From positions 22,326,001-22,390,000 of the forward strand of contig CM042032.1 in NCBI GenBank assembly GCA_023525975.1: a stretch of 64,000 bases of DNA, written 5' to 3'. The DNA comes from Smallanthus sonchifolius. Lineage: Eukaryota; Streptophyta; Magnoliopsida; Asterales; Asteraceae. Position 1 is the stretch's first letter; every line of letters starts with the position of its first letter. Positions 38,445 through 49,600 of this stretch are shown here, in pieces. The translations under genes and the position numbers were made by a program. The notes beneath the pieces are model-generated. The model had not been told where the DNA came from. It saw nothing but the letters and a program-made list of their open reading frames with translations, and made no database searches.

Positions 38445-40270
38445 CTATTGTCTCCTTTTTTTCGTCCAATGACTCGGAATATCACCCATGGCCAAATAAT
38501 TCACGTAATGAGCATACCACGGTGCGACAAAAGTAGACACGGCCAACAGTTGTTCATCGGGAAACCGTTCATTAATTTCACTAACATCATCAACCCTTTC
38601 CAACGGAATCCGGGTTAAGTGATCTGCCACTACGTTTTCACTTCCTTTCTTATCCCGAATTTCTAAGTCGAACTCTTGCAATAAAAGCACCCAACGAATC
38701 AAACGAGGCTTTGCATCTTTCTTCTCCATCAAGTAACGAACCGCACTATGGTCCGAATACACAATCACCTTGCTTCCCCATATGTACGACCGAAATTTGT
38801 CCAAGGCATACACCACCGCTAACAACTCCTTTTCGGTTGTGGTGTAATTCAATTGCGCCTCGGAAAATGTCTTGCTTGCATAGTAAATTCCCACCGGCTT
38901 TTTATCAATGCGTTGGCCCAAAACCGCTCCAATTGTTGTGTCACTTGCATCACACATAATCTCGAACGGCTTCGACCAATCCAGCGGTTGCAAAATGGGA
39001 GCTTTCACCAACTGTCCCTTCAAGATATTAAAAGCTTGCAAACATTCGTTAGTAAAATCAAAGGGAACATCTTTTAATAAAAAATTACATAAAGGTTTAG
39101 TAATCACACTAAAACCTTTAATAAATCATCGGTAAAATCCCGCATGCCCCAAAAATGATCTTACCCCCTTAACATTCTTTGGTGGAGGCAAAGATGATAT
39201 TACCCGAATTTTTGCCTTATCCACCTCCATCCCTTTTTCTGAAATAACATGACCTAACACAATACCCTCTTGAACCATGAAATGACTTTTCTCCCAACTT
39301 AGTACCAAGTTTTTCTCGACACATCTTTTTAAAACTTTTTCCAACTCGTCGAGACAAGACTCAAAACTTGTGCCAAAAATGGAGAAATCATCTATAAATA
39401 CCTCAAGTGACTCCCCAACCATGTCCGAGAAAATACTCATCATACATCGTTGGAAAGTCGCCGGGGCATTACACAAGCCGAACGGCATTCGTCGAAAAGC
39501 AAAAGTGCCATACGGACAAGTGAAAGTGGTCTTGTGTTGGTCATCCGGGTGGATGGCAATTTGGTTATATCCCGAATACCCATCTAAAAAGCAGTAATAT
39601 TTTTGACCCGATAATTTTTCAATAATTTGGTCAATGAAAGGTAGCGGAAAATGGTCCTTAGAAGTGGCGGCATTCAATTTTCGTAATCGATACAAACGCG
39701 CCACCCGGTGACTGGTCGGGTGGTGATTTGTTCACCATTTTCCTCTCTTATAACTTGAATGTTGGCCTTCTTAGGCACTACTTGGGTAGGACTTACCCAA
39801 GCACTATCCGAAATTGGGTAAATAATACCTGCATCTAACCATTTAATTACCTCCTTTTTTACTACTTCCCGTAGATTCGGGTTCAATCTCCTTTGGGCCT
39901 CTCTGGTTGGTTTCGCATCCTCAGTCGTGATGATTTTGTGTATAACGATTGATGGACTAATTCCTTTCAAGTCGGCAATCGTCCACCCAATAGCTTCTTT
40001 ATTCGCCTTCAACACCTTCAACAACGCTTGCTCTTGAGCCTTCTCCAAATTAGAGGCAATAATGACCGGTAAAGTGTCATTGTCCCCTAAAAATGCATAC
40101 TTCAAATGGCTTGGCAAGTCTTTTAACTCCAATGTCGGTGGCTCCTCCAATGATGGCTTCGTACCCGAATTAACTTCCACCGGTAAACTTTCAATTTGAT
40201 GGGTCACGGTGGTCGCCCTTCTCGCACCGCTAAAGCCTCTTGCTTTTTCTCTTCCATCCTCAATGCACAT
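38445..40270 (-). pseudogene. pol: Athila RT and RNase H, broken; integrase deleted
   Basis: The linker (LEEPPTLELKDLP, IGWTIADLKGISPSI, CIDY) leads into RT fingers and palm (RKLNAAT, FPLPFIDQ, MPFGLCNAPATFQ, FIDDFSIFG as the YxDD variant). RNase H follows ([44 protein letters not shown]). Breaks are a frame change relative to protease near 40230, a one-base deletion near 39682 just after CIDY, and a TGA at 39126-39128 where GFYRR is expected (CGA to TGA). The protein stops at 38445, a few codons into the region leading to integrase. No HHCC finger or DDE core is present on either strand of this element. Confidence 0.88.
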
Positions 40271-42949
40271 ATTTGTACCTGCTCAGAAAAATCACAAACA
40301 CAAGTTTCAAAGACATCTTCCTCATACTCGTGCGGGTCACACCTATCAACTAAATCTGCCATAAAACACTCATCACCACCCAAAGAGTTAGAAACGTTAG
40401 TAAAAACATTTAATCTCATTTTTCTATTTCCAAAGGTCATATCAACTGTACCATATCGAAAATCAATAATGGCACAAGCGGTGTTCAAAAATGGTCGACC
40501 CAGTATGAGATTTTGTTGTTGACTTGGGTCAACCGATGAGTAGTCCAAAACCAAAAAGTCAACAGGATAGTAAAACTCTTCCACTTTTACTATCACATCC
40601 CGCACAATCCCTCGGGGAAGCTTATGAGACAAATCCGCTAAAACAACCGTTGTCTCGACCCGTTTCAATGGACCAAAATCGTATTGGTCATATAAGCCCC
40701 CCGGTAAAATACTTACTCCGGCTCCAAGATCTAATAACGCCCTCGACATTTGAAAATTTCCAACTTGAATATTAATTAATGGCGTTCCCGGATCTTGGAG
40801 CTTAGGAGGAAGATCTCCTTTTAAAACCGCACTTACCCGCTCAGTCAAATTAACCTGTTTAGGCACTTTCTGTTGCCTCTTTTGGGTACACAATTCTTTT
40901 AAAAATTTTGCATACGCGGGTACTTGCTTAATTGCCTCAAGTAAAGGAAGATTTACTTTTACTTGTTTGAATACCTCCCACATCTCCTCTTTTTGAGGAC
41001 CCCTTGTTGAAATAAAATTTTTCTTACCCAGGTCAATTAAAGCTGAAGGAAATGGGACTTGACTCGGTCCCCCTTCCTTGTTTTTATCTTTTAAAATTTC
41101 ACCCAACCCCGGTTTTTTAATTTCTTTTTCAACAATTGGGTCCTTAGAAACAATTGAGGGTGAGATTTCATCCTCATCACTTTCATTTCCCGTAATGTCC
41201 TCAACCACCCCATCAACCAACCCCGGTGACAAATTTGCCTTAAATTCTTTTCCGCTTCTTAAGACACTAACATGGTTAATAGGAATATTACGCGAAGAAC
41301 TATGGGAGGGGTTTACCTTAGTGTCGCTTGGAAGTTGACCTTTACCTTTTTTCAACTCCGCCACTTCGGTTGCAAGTTGACCCATTTGAGTGGTCAATGA
41401 TTGAATGCTCTTGTCACGGACCTCATCCTTTTGCATCCTAACTTCATCAAGTTGATTCCTCCGTTGCATGTCTTGTTGCATCATTCGGAGCATATCCATA
41501 ACTTCATTCCCACTTGAATTGGATGGTCCCGGTCCCCCAGTTTGTTGTTGGTATTGTCTTTGATAACGTTGATTACCTTGATTTGCATATGGTTGACGCG
41601 GAACAAAGTTTGATTGAGGTGCTCCTTGGAAATTTGGGTTGGATTGATTCGCGGGGTTGCCATAACGAAAATTCGGGTGATTTCGCAACGCCGGATGATA
41701 CGTATTTGAATTCATGTTATAATTTCTACCACCCCCACCTTGGCCTTGACCTTGAATTGCATTGACTCCTTCATATTACCCTTCAACAACACCCACCAAA
41801 CAAAAATCCGCCCTATGACCCAATTCATTACAGTTAGTGCAAACATCATAAACTTGATTAGTAGTTTGCACATTACCATCCTCCACCGCATGCACTTGGG
41901 TTCTAGTAATGGCCGGTCTCGCTCTCTTAGATGATTGAGCCTTCCTCTTTGATGTAACCGCCATTTATTCCAAAAATGCCCAATCATCTTGCTCGTGATT
42001 GGTACCGAATGTACCATTCGTGATAGACATTAAGTCACGAGCATCTTCGGAATTCAACCCTTCATGAAACGCGTTCAACAATTCCCACAATTCGATCCCA
42101 TGATGAGGGCAATTTTTTATCATCAAATTAAACCGTTCGAAAGCTTCGTAAAACATTTCACCTTGTTGTTGTTGAAAGCTTCTCAAGCTTCTTCTCGCAT
42201 CGTTGGTCTTTTGGGCCGTGAAAAATTCTTCTAAAAATATTTGTTGCATCTCCGCCCATGTATATATCGAAGCTGATGGTAAAGTGTAAAACCATCTCTT
42301 CGCTTTATCTTCCAACGAGAATTGAAACAATACCAATTTTACTTCATCCGATGAAAATCCTTGCCCACCGATAGTATTGCATATCGAATCGTATGCCTCC
42401 AAATGAAAATAAGGTTCCTCTGTTGCTAATCCCTTATATTTCGGTAAACTTTGGAGGGAATTAGTTCTAACTTCGAACATCCTCCCTTGATTGTTTTGAG
42501 GAATAACTACCGGTGAAGGATTGTTGGTAATAACCGGCCTAAAATGTGCTTCAATACCCCTCACGGCCTCCCGATTATATCTTCTTGGCACACCCAATCG
42601 AACTCTTGGATGTGGTGGACCCATTGGTCTTTGAACTGGTCTTTGAGGCTTGAATTTTTTAGTTGGTGGTTGAAACATTTGCCCCACTTGTTGTTGTTGA
42701 GGCACTTGTTGCTCATATTGTTGAACTTGTTGAGGTTGACCTTGTGGAGCTTGCGGTATATCTTGCAGTTTTCGCACAAATCCACCCCCTCCTTGAAATC
42801 CCGTTTGATTTCCATTACCCCCAAGGGTATATTCACCTTCATCATACCCCTCATATTCATCTTCATAACCGCCATCAAACCCATCATCTTGCACCCTCAT
42901 AAACGGCATCGCGGGAGATTGTTGATATTGGAACCTCGATGGTGGTTGT
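40204..42949 (-). pseudogene. gag: Athila gag C-terminal part and protease, broken
   Basis: Continues the gag begun at 54528. Gln-rich and Pro-rich N-terminal stretch, then the gag core (YFHLEAYDSICNTI, KLVLFQFSLEDKAKRWFYTLP, FYEAFERFNLMIKNCPHHG). One zinc knuckle CTNCNELGHRADFC. Then a helical region (MQQDMQRRNQLDEVRMQKDE) and an aspartic-protease-like domain (LLDLGAGVSILPGGLYDQYD, with DLGAG at the active site). Two in-frame TAA codons (41965-41967 and 41776-41778) break what is otherwise a single frame. It ends at 40204, with the pol frame overlapping. Confidence 0.85.
42945..42949. other. T3 target-site duplication, left copy (GTTGT)
   Basis: GTTGT immediately before TGTGACATCC; repeated at 54120-54124. 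Confidence 0.95.
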
Positions 42950-43464
42950 TGTGACATCCGGCAATTTCAGGTTAACTCCGTTAACTCAAACACGTTATCT
43001 CAAACAGTTATTTCATTCAAACACGATACCACGAACAGTTATTGATTCAAACTCAGTTACCTCAAACAGTCATGCATGCATCACATTTAATTAAGATTAA
43101 TTAGATGTGTCGGTTTTGCACTAACACTCACGTATCGGTAAATCGTAGAATTACCGGATCACACACGAGTCGAACCCGGAACGTTGGTGATAAGCAATAA
43201 ATAATAACTCAAGCAATAAATAATTTATAATGAATATAAATTATGTGTTTTTACGTGCTACGTGAATTATCTGTGAATTACGTACTTTCGTTAAATCGCG
43301 TAGATTTACCGGACTGCTTATTTATCTGCTATTTTATAAAGATTGTATTTTTATAAAATAAATTAGTTAAAGGGTTTTAATTATTAATTAGTTAAAGTTA
43401 AATTAAAAGCCCGTAATTACCCAAACCCGTTAGTAAAAGCCCGTACAAGATTTATAAAAAGATT

Positions 43465-43540
43465 TTTATAAAAGTTTCTAACCTAAATCACTCTCTCTCT
43501 CAATCTCGCCGTCTCTCTCTCTCTCTCTCACCCTCTCTCA
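43465..43540 (+). promoter_or_regulatory. T3 LTR promoter candidate
   Basis: TTTTTATAAAAG (TATA-like core about 43465-43474) is followed after some 15 bases by a long CT-repeat tract to about 43540. The same tract in G1 lies before its TATA box. The assignment is tentative. Confidence 0.45.
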
Positions 43541-43946
43541 CGAAATTGAACCTGCAACCAAGCAAGGATCGCTCATTCAAGCTTCAAACTTGGAATTAGA
43601 CGCGTATTCGGAATCCTCGTTACGTTCTAACATCCACACGTAAGTCGTTTCATCCGATTTGATTTCCTTTTGATTATTGCAGTTAAATCAGACCCTAAAT
43701 CCATCCAAACATGATGATTTTCTTAATGTAGTTGCAAGCTTGATGTGTTTTTGTTAAATATTGTTGATTTATGATGTTTTGCTAAACTCTAGCGATGTAT
43801 GACTGATTAGTTGTTGATTATTGAAACTAGTAATGTTAGAATAGTGTAGAACATGATTAAAGTCGATAACTTTGCTACTGAAATCGTTGGATTGCATGAG
43901 AAACGGCTAAACCCTAATGTTTAATTTACCTTGCTGTCGAACAGGC

Positions 43947-44153
43947 TATTCGCGTACCGCGAAGACCCACGGGCGAGTCTTTCGCGTATCGTGAGAGACA
44001 ATTTAGTCGGCCTGATTTTTGGTCCTCTCGCGTACCGCGAAAACCCAGGTCCAATTCTCTCGCGTACCGCGAGAGACAAGTCAACCGGGCGAGTCCTGAA
44101 ACCTCTCGCGTACCGCGAGGGAGACCCCTCTCCTCTCTCGCGTACCGCGAGGG
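43947..44153. repeat. T3 LTR palindrome array: three 78-bp units, two 19-bp palindromes each
   Basis: CTCTCGCG-TAC-CGCGAGAG and variants start at 43947, 43979, 44025, 44057, 44103 and 44135. Spacing alternates 32, 46, 32, 46, 32, giving a 78-bp period. The copy at 44057-44075 is a perfect 8-3-8 palindrome; others have one to three mismatches in the outer arm. The 3' LTR carries the same set at 52440-52647. Confidence 0.92.
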
Positions 44154-44799
44154 ACCTCTCTTAACAGAAAGTTAATTTCAATTTTCACTTTTTCACCCGC
44201 TCACTCGTTTTGAATTCTATAGCTTCTTGATGATGGTTTTGTACTTGACATGACATGATAATGTGTGTAAACTTGATTGATGATTATATAACGCGCATGC
44301 TCATCATAGGTTGCTAAAAATAGAAACTTTATCGGAACCAAGTCAAACATGCTATGTAGAATAGAATTGTTGTAGGATATGATGATTGCTATGTGCTACT
44401 TGAATTGAAACCTGCAAGCATATGATAACAATGATGTGAAACCCGAACATGGTTACTATTTATAGAAACTTACTAATTATGGAAACCTGCCATTAATGGA
44501 AACATGCTACCTTTCTAGAACAAATAGGATTTGTTGCTACGTGCTATCGTATGATCAATTGTGTGTTATGTGTTAGTATGCAACTCAAACATTAAAACAC
44601 ATACGTGTCACCAACGGGTCGTCGTGTCAAACTTGAGTCGCACTTGCAAACTATTTTCTACAACCTTTAACAACAACATTGTTTGGATATATGGGTCTAT
44701 ATCGAACATCACGAACACGCACTTATAGACTACGGTTATAGGTGGCAGTTAGAAGTCCAGCAGTTGCTTCTTAGCTTTCATACTTGCATACGCACTCAG

Positions 44800-45309
44800 G
44801 TGAGTTTCATAACCCCTATTTTACTTGTTTTCCTTTTTGGGGGAGAAAACATGCTTTCAAACATTTCAAATATTATGGGATTCTGTATTACTGTTTTACC
44901 GCTTGCGTACTGAAAGTGCACAAACATACCAAACAAGTCCTTACATTTCGAACCGTTAGTATTGGGGAATAGCGAGGGGATTTTGAGTAGTACTACTGGG
45001 TTTTGACAAAGCCCCACCCGAGTTAGTCGCTCTAACTATGATTGGAGGTCAACGGGTGTAAAATTTGCCTAAACATTAGCCAGTGTTCGGTAGACATGGC
45101 TGGAGGCATTCAAACATACAAACAGTCAGCTTCGGTTGCGAACACTTAAAGTAGCAATGCATTAGACTAGCTATCTATCGGTAAACAATAATTACTTTAT
45201 CTGACAAACATTGAGCATGGGATGCTTGCGTTAAACAATTGGATTTACTTACATTACTTTATGAACTCACCAACCATTGTGTTGACACTTTTTAGCATGT
45301 CTTTCTCAG
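44800..45309 (+). other. Candidate intron inside T3 5' LTR
   Basis: Donor CACTCAG|GTGAGT at 44800; acceptor GTCTTTCTCAG|G ending at 45309; 510 nt. GAACTCACCAACC (possible branch site CTCAC) lies about 45 nt upstream of the acceptor. The same boundaries occur at 53294-53803 in the 3' LTR and at homologous places in G0, G1 and G2. A second acceptor-like CACTACAG lies at 45744-45751, just before the upstream ORF, preceded by CTGAC. Confidence 0.45.
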
Positions 45310-45628
45310 GTCACTAAGGTATCCAAGCACGAGCATAGGGCATGCATGGAGTCTTATCACTATCGAACATTGAATTTACGTTATTTACTTAAACTGCATG
45401 GTTTTGGGCGCTTTGTTTTGCGCAACTTACTTTTACTTGCATTGGTTTATGTTTACGCTTCCGCAACGTTTTCAAACTTGAACTTTTGTTGTCTCGTGAC
45501 TATGAGCAGCATTAGTGGTTTATTTAAATTCATATAGAGTCGTTCCGTGTAACTAATGACTGAGATCCTGATGTGTCACCTTCCAAAACGGTAAAACTCC
45601 GTTAGTGGGATTTGGGGGTGTGACAGAT

Positions 45629-45640
45629 TGGTATCAGAGC
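45629..45640 (+). other. T3 primer-binding site (initiator tRNA-Met)
   Basis: TGGTATCAGAGC three bases after the 5' LTR end, followed by CATTGG; complementary to the 3' end of initiator tRNA-Met. It is not a tRNA gene. Confidence 0.92.
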
Positions 45641-45754
45641 CATTGGTTTTAGTGAACTAGGAATTGCATTGCATTCTAGACTTTAACCACACACTTGCAT
45701 TAGTTACACAACACTTACACTCATACAGTACACTGACTCATCACACTACAGGAA

Positions 45755-46444
45755 ATGTCTCATTCACCCAAGTCACCAGATTCCCCGATCGAGCAGGAAC
45801 CCGAGGTTCCAACAGTACCTTCACCCGAGCCAAAGAGGCGAAGGATGACGCCCATTGATGATACTAGAGTGTATGGCGAGCCATTCCATGTGCGTATTAG
45901 AGACGACACGGAGCATTGGGATTGGTATCCCGACATGATTAGGAGTTGGATCCGCGAGGAGCAGGTTCCACCTCCACTTGCTGCTGACATTCCTACTTCT
46001 TCCTCTTCTACTTCGCGAACTTTGCCACCGTTGAGATATCCACCTGAGCAGGTTCTAGCTGCATGTGTAGCTAAGATGGACCGAGAGATCAGAAACATGC
46101 GCGAGGCTGCTGGTGAGATCACCGGGCTACTACAGCGTGGATACAAGACTGACCAGAGGGTGGAGAAGCTGCTTAACAACCAGGGAAGGTTGAACACTGT
46201 GCAAGACCAACTAGCAGCAGCATACTATGAGTTACTAGATCAAGTGAACGTCCAGCGCCTTAACCTCGAGGCAGCAGAGGCTAGGATTGAGCAGCTGGAG
46301 GAGCAGCTTGAGGCTGCCAATGCTGCAGAGGTTGAGCAGGAGGAGGAGCAGGGTGAGGATGAAGAGCAGGGTGATGATGAGGAACAGGATGAGGATGAGG
46401 ATACTGTTTCTGATGTGACTTCAGTTGACAGTGATGATGACTGA
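45755..46444 (+). CDS. T3 accessory ORF upstream of gag (229 aa, coiled coil, acidic tail)
   Basis: Not a recognised family. The N-terminus is Pro/Ser/Glu-rich with a basic PKRRR patch (about residues 25-30, possible nuclear signal). Next is a Trp-rich segment (TEHWDWYPDMIRSWIREEQ), then a Ser/Pro linker. A long helix from about residue 105 has leucine-zipper-like heptads (LNLEAAEARIEQLEEQLEAA). The C-terminal 40 residues are almost all Glu/Asp/Gln. The start follows CACTACAGGAA closely. It ends 250 bases before the gag ATG. G1 has a coiled-coil ORF in the same slot. Being undamaged in a very young element, it is probably expressed. Function unknown; gag-like assembly factor or regulator are guesses. 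Confidence 0.7.
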   Translation: MSHSPKSPDSPIEQEPEVPTVPSPEPKRRRMTPIDDTRVYGEPFHVRIRDDTEHWDWYPDMIRSWIREEQVPPPLAADIPTSSSSTSRTLPPLRYPPEQVLAACVAKMDREIRNMREAAGEITGLLQRGYKTDQRVEKLLNNQGRLNTVQDQLAAAYYELLDQVNVQRLNLEAAEARIEQLEEQLEAANAAEVEQEEEQGEDEEQGDDEEQDEDEDTVSDVTSVDSDDD

Positions 46445-46694
46445 TAGACTATCTTTTGAGTTATTTTGCTTTTATTTAAACCTAGATGGGCAGGGTTGTT
46501 CCCATCCAACAGATATTTCTGGATTTTGATGTTTGATTTAAAGTACTTTGTAGCCTTTACAATTTATTTTATCAAGTATTATTATTGAAATGTTAGATGT
46601 TGTGGTTTAATTTTCTGTTATTTACTTATACTTGTATGACAATGATATGCGATGTATTTTTGCTCATGATTTTGTATTTGTGAATGTGAAGAAC

Positions 46695-49600
46695 ATGTCT
46701 GGACGAAGAGGTGGACGTAACGTCGGGCGTGGTAGCATCAATCTGACCCCAGCAGAGCTTACTGCTATGATTAACGAGCGTGTGGCTGAGGCTTTGGCAG
46801 CCAACCCGAATGGAGGTAAATCTATCATCTGTCGACTTTAACGAGTCAACATTCATTCTGAACTCACTTCCAAATCTTATTTGTCCCTGAACGCATTCTT
46901 TATATTTAATCCAGGTCAGAACAACCACCAACAGGCCTGCACTTATAAGACATTTATGGACTGTAAGCCCCACACTTTTAGTGGAGCCGAAGGAGCTGTA
47001 GGTCTACTCCGCTGGATGGAGAAGACAGAGTCTGTCTTTGCTATGTGCAACTGCCCACAAGCCAACCAGGTGAAGTTTGCATCTGGCACACTGGAGGGTC
47101 CAGCCCTCACCTGGTGGAACGCCCAGGTACAAATGCTGACTCTAGAAATGGCAAATGCTTTGCCATGGAATGAGTTCAAGACTATGTTAACAGAGGAGTA
47201 CTGCCCTCGCGATGAGGTGCAGAAGCTTGAGGTCGAGTTCTGGAACCTCAAGATGGAAGGGTCAGAGATCGAAGCCTACACTACCCGCTCTCATGAACTA
47301 GCTACTTTGTGCCCACAGATGGTGACTCCAGTGTACAAGCGCATTGAGAGGTTTATCGAGGGTCTAGTCCCTCAAATTCAGAGTATGGTGACATCATCCA
47401 ACCCCACCACTATCCAGCAAACCATCCGTTTGGCTCACAGGTTGACCGATCAGGCGGTCGCACAGGGTACACTTCCTCCCAGGAGAGCACTTTCTAAGCT
47501 GGCAGATAATAAGCGTAAGTTTGAAAGTTCACATTTCAAGTCTTCTCAGTCCAATCCGCCTCAACAGCAGCATCATCAGCAACGAAAGTTCGAGCCTGCT
47601 AAGAGCCATTCACAGTCTAACTCGGCTCAGCAGAATCAGGGATCTTATGCTGGTAAGTACCCTAAGTGTAATAAATGCAACTTTCATCATACTGGGGCGT
47701 GCGACAGGTACCGTTGCCAGAGGTGCGGGAAGATGGGCCATTCGGCCAAGGATTGTAGAGGGGATCTACAAGCTAAACAGGCACCGACTGGTGAGGCGCC
47801 TAAAGGGTGTTTTGAGTGTGGCAAGGAAGGGCACTACAAGCGGGATTGCCCTCAACTGAAGAAAGCTGGTAATGGGAACGGAAACGGCAACCATCAGGGT
47901 GGTAATGGTAATGGCAACGGTAATGGTGCGAAGGGTCGGGCCTTCGTAATTGGTTCAAGTGAAGCTCGTAAAGATCAAAATGTTGTCACTGGTATGTTTC
48001 CTTTAAACGATCATTTTGCTTCTGTTCTCTTTGATACTGGTGCCGATAGGAGCTTTATTTCCGAAAACTTTAGTAAACACTTAGAGCTGACCAAAACCCC
48101 GTTAGAGCACAAATATTCCATAGAAATAGCTGACGGTAAACTAATCGAGGCAACTCATATCCTCGAGGGGTGTAAGTTGGGACTATCTGGTCACAAACTC
48201 GACATCGATCTCATGCCAGTTACACTTGGCAGCTTCGACATAATAGTTGGCATGGATTGGTTGTCCAAAAACCAAGCCGAAATCATCTGTAGGGACAAAA
48301 TCGTTCGTATCCCTCTACCTAGTGGAGAGATTCTTTCTGTGAAAGGCGAGAAGAGTGGTGCCGTCGTGGGCATCATATCTTACATGAAAGCGCAGAAATG
48401 CCTACGCAAGGGTCATACTGCGATACTAGCCCTTGTCGTTGACAAACCTTCCGAGGAGAAGAAAATTGCAGATATTCCTATTGTTCGCGACTTCCCAGAA
48501 GTCTTTCCTGATGACTTACCCGGTCTTCCACCCCATCGACAGGTCGAATTTCAGATTGACCTAACCCCCGGAGCAGCACCTATTGCCAGAGCACCTTATA
48601 GACTTGCACCAAGTGAGCTGCAGGAGTTGTCCACACAGTTGCAAGAACTGTTGGATAAGGGTTTCATCCGACCCAGTTCATCACCATGGGGAGCCCCAGT
48701 CCTATTTGTCAAAAAGAAAGATGGGACTTTCCGTATGTGTATTGACTACCGAGAGTTGAACAAGGTAACCATCAAGAACCGCTACCCACTTCCCCGCATT
48801 GACGATCTATTCGACCAACTTCAAGGGTCGAGTGTTTACTCAAAAATCGATCTAAGATCTGGATATCATCAGCTACGAGTTCGTGATGAGGATATATCCA
48901 AAACCGCTTTCAGAACCCGGTACGGCCATTACGAGTTTTTGGTCATGCCATTTGGATTAACCAACGCACCCGCGGTGTTCATGGACCTCATGAACCGTGT
49001 GTGTAAGCCCTACCTCGATCAATTCGTCATTGTATTCATTGACGATATCCTTATCTATTCTAAGAGTAAGGAAGAACACGAAGAACATTTGCGCTTAATC
49101 CTTGAACTGCTTAGGCAGGAGCAGCTATACGCGAAGTTTTCCAAATGCGATTTTTGGATTCGCGAGGTTCAATTCCTTGGACATGTAGTCAACGAGAAGG
49201 GAATACATGTCGACCCATCCAAAGTAGAGGCCATTAAGAATTGGGCAGCACCAACGAATCCGACTGAGGTGCGACAATTTTTGGGATTGGCTGGCTACTA
49301 CCGCCGGTTTATCGAGGGATTTTCTAAGCTCGCTCAACCCCTCACCGCCTTAACTCAAAAAGGTAAACCTTATACCTGGAGCGAAACCCAAGAATCAGCA
49401 TTCCAACTTTTGAAACAGAAACTTTGCAGCGCACCCATCCTATCCCTACCTGAAGGAACCGATGATTTCATAGTGTATTGCGATGCGTCGATCCAAGGTC
49501 TCGGTTGTGTGCTTATGCAACGTGAGAAAGTTATCGCATACGCTTCCCGACAATTGAAAATCCACGAGAAGAACTACACGACTCACGACTTGGAGTTGGG

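Larger units (their letters stand above)
42950..45625 (+). repeat. 5' LTR of T3 (2,676 bp)
   Basis: Runs TGTGACATCCGG to GGGGTGTGACA and is nearly identical to 51441-54119. It contains a TATA-like site and CT repeat near 43465-43540, six 19-bp palindromes (43947-44153) and a candidate intron (44800-45309). Small ORFs at 43931, 44683 and 45346 are present in both LTRs but have no protein signature and are not annotated. Confidence 0.95.

Noticed and set aside
43640..43682. GTAAGT...TTGCAG as an intron in the T3 LTR
   Set aside because: At 43 nt it is below the usual minimum for plant introns; the GTAAGT could still be a donor to a distant acceptor.
43947..44153. Array of repeats in the T3 LTR as a CRISPR or satellite
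   Set aside because: It is present identically in both LTRs of one retrotransposon and has no wider tandem extension.
44683..45537. Small ORFs in the T3 LTR, repeated at 53177-54031
   Set aside because: Their conservation is only LTR identity; they span the candidate intron and have no protein signature.
45629..45650. tRNA-Met gene
   Set aside because: Only 12-18 bases match; it is the retrotransposon primer-binding site, as at 25382-25393, 31285-31296 and 54622-54638.
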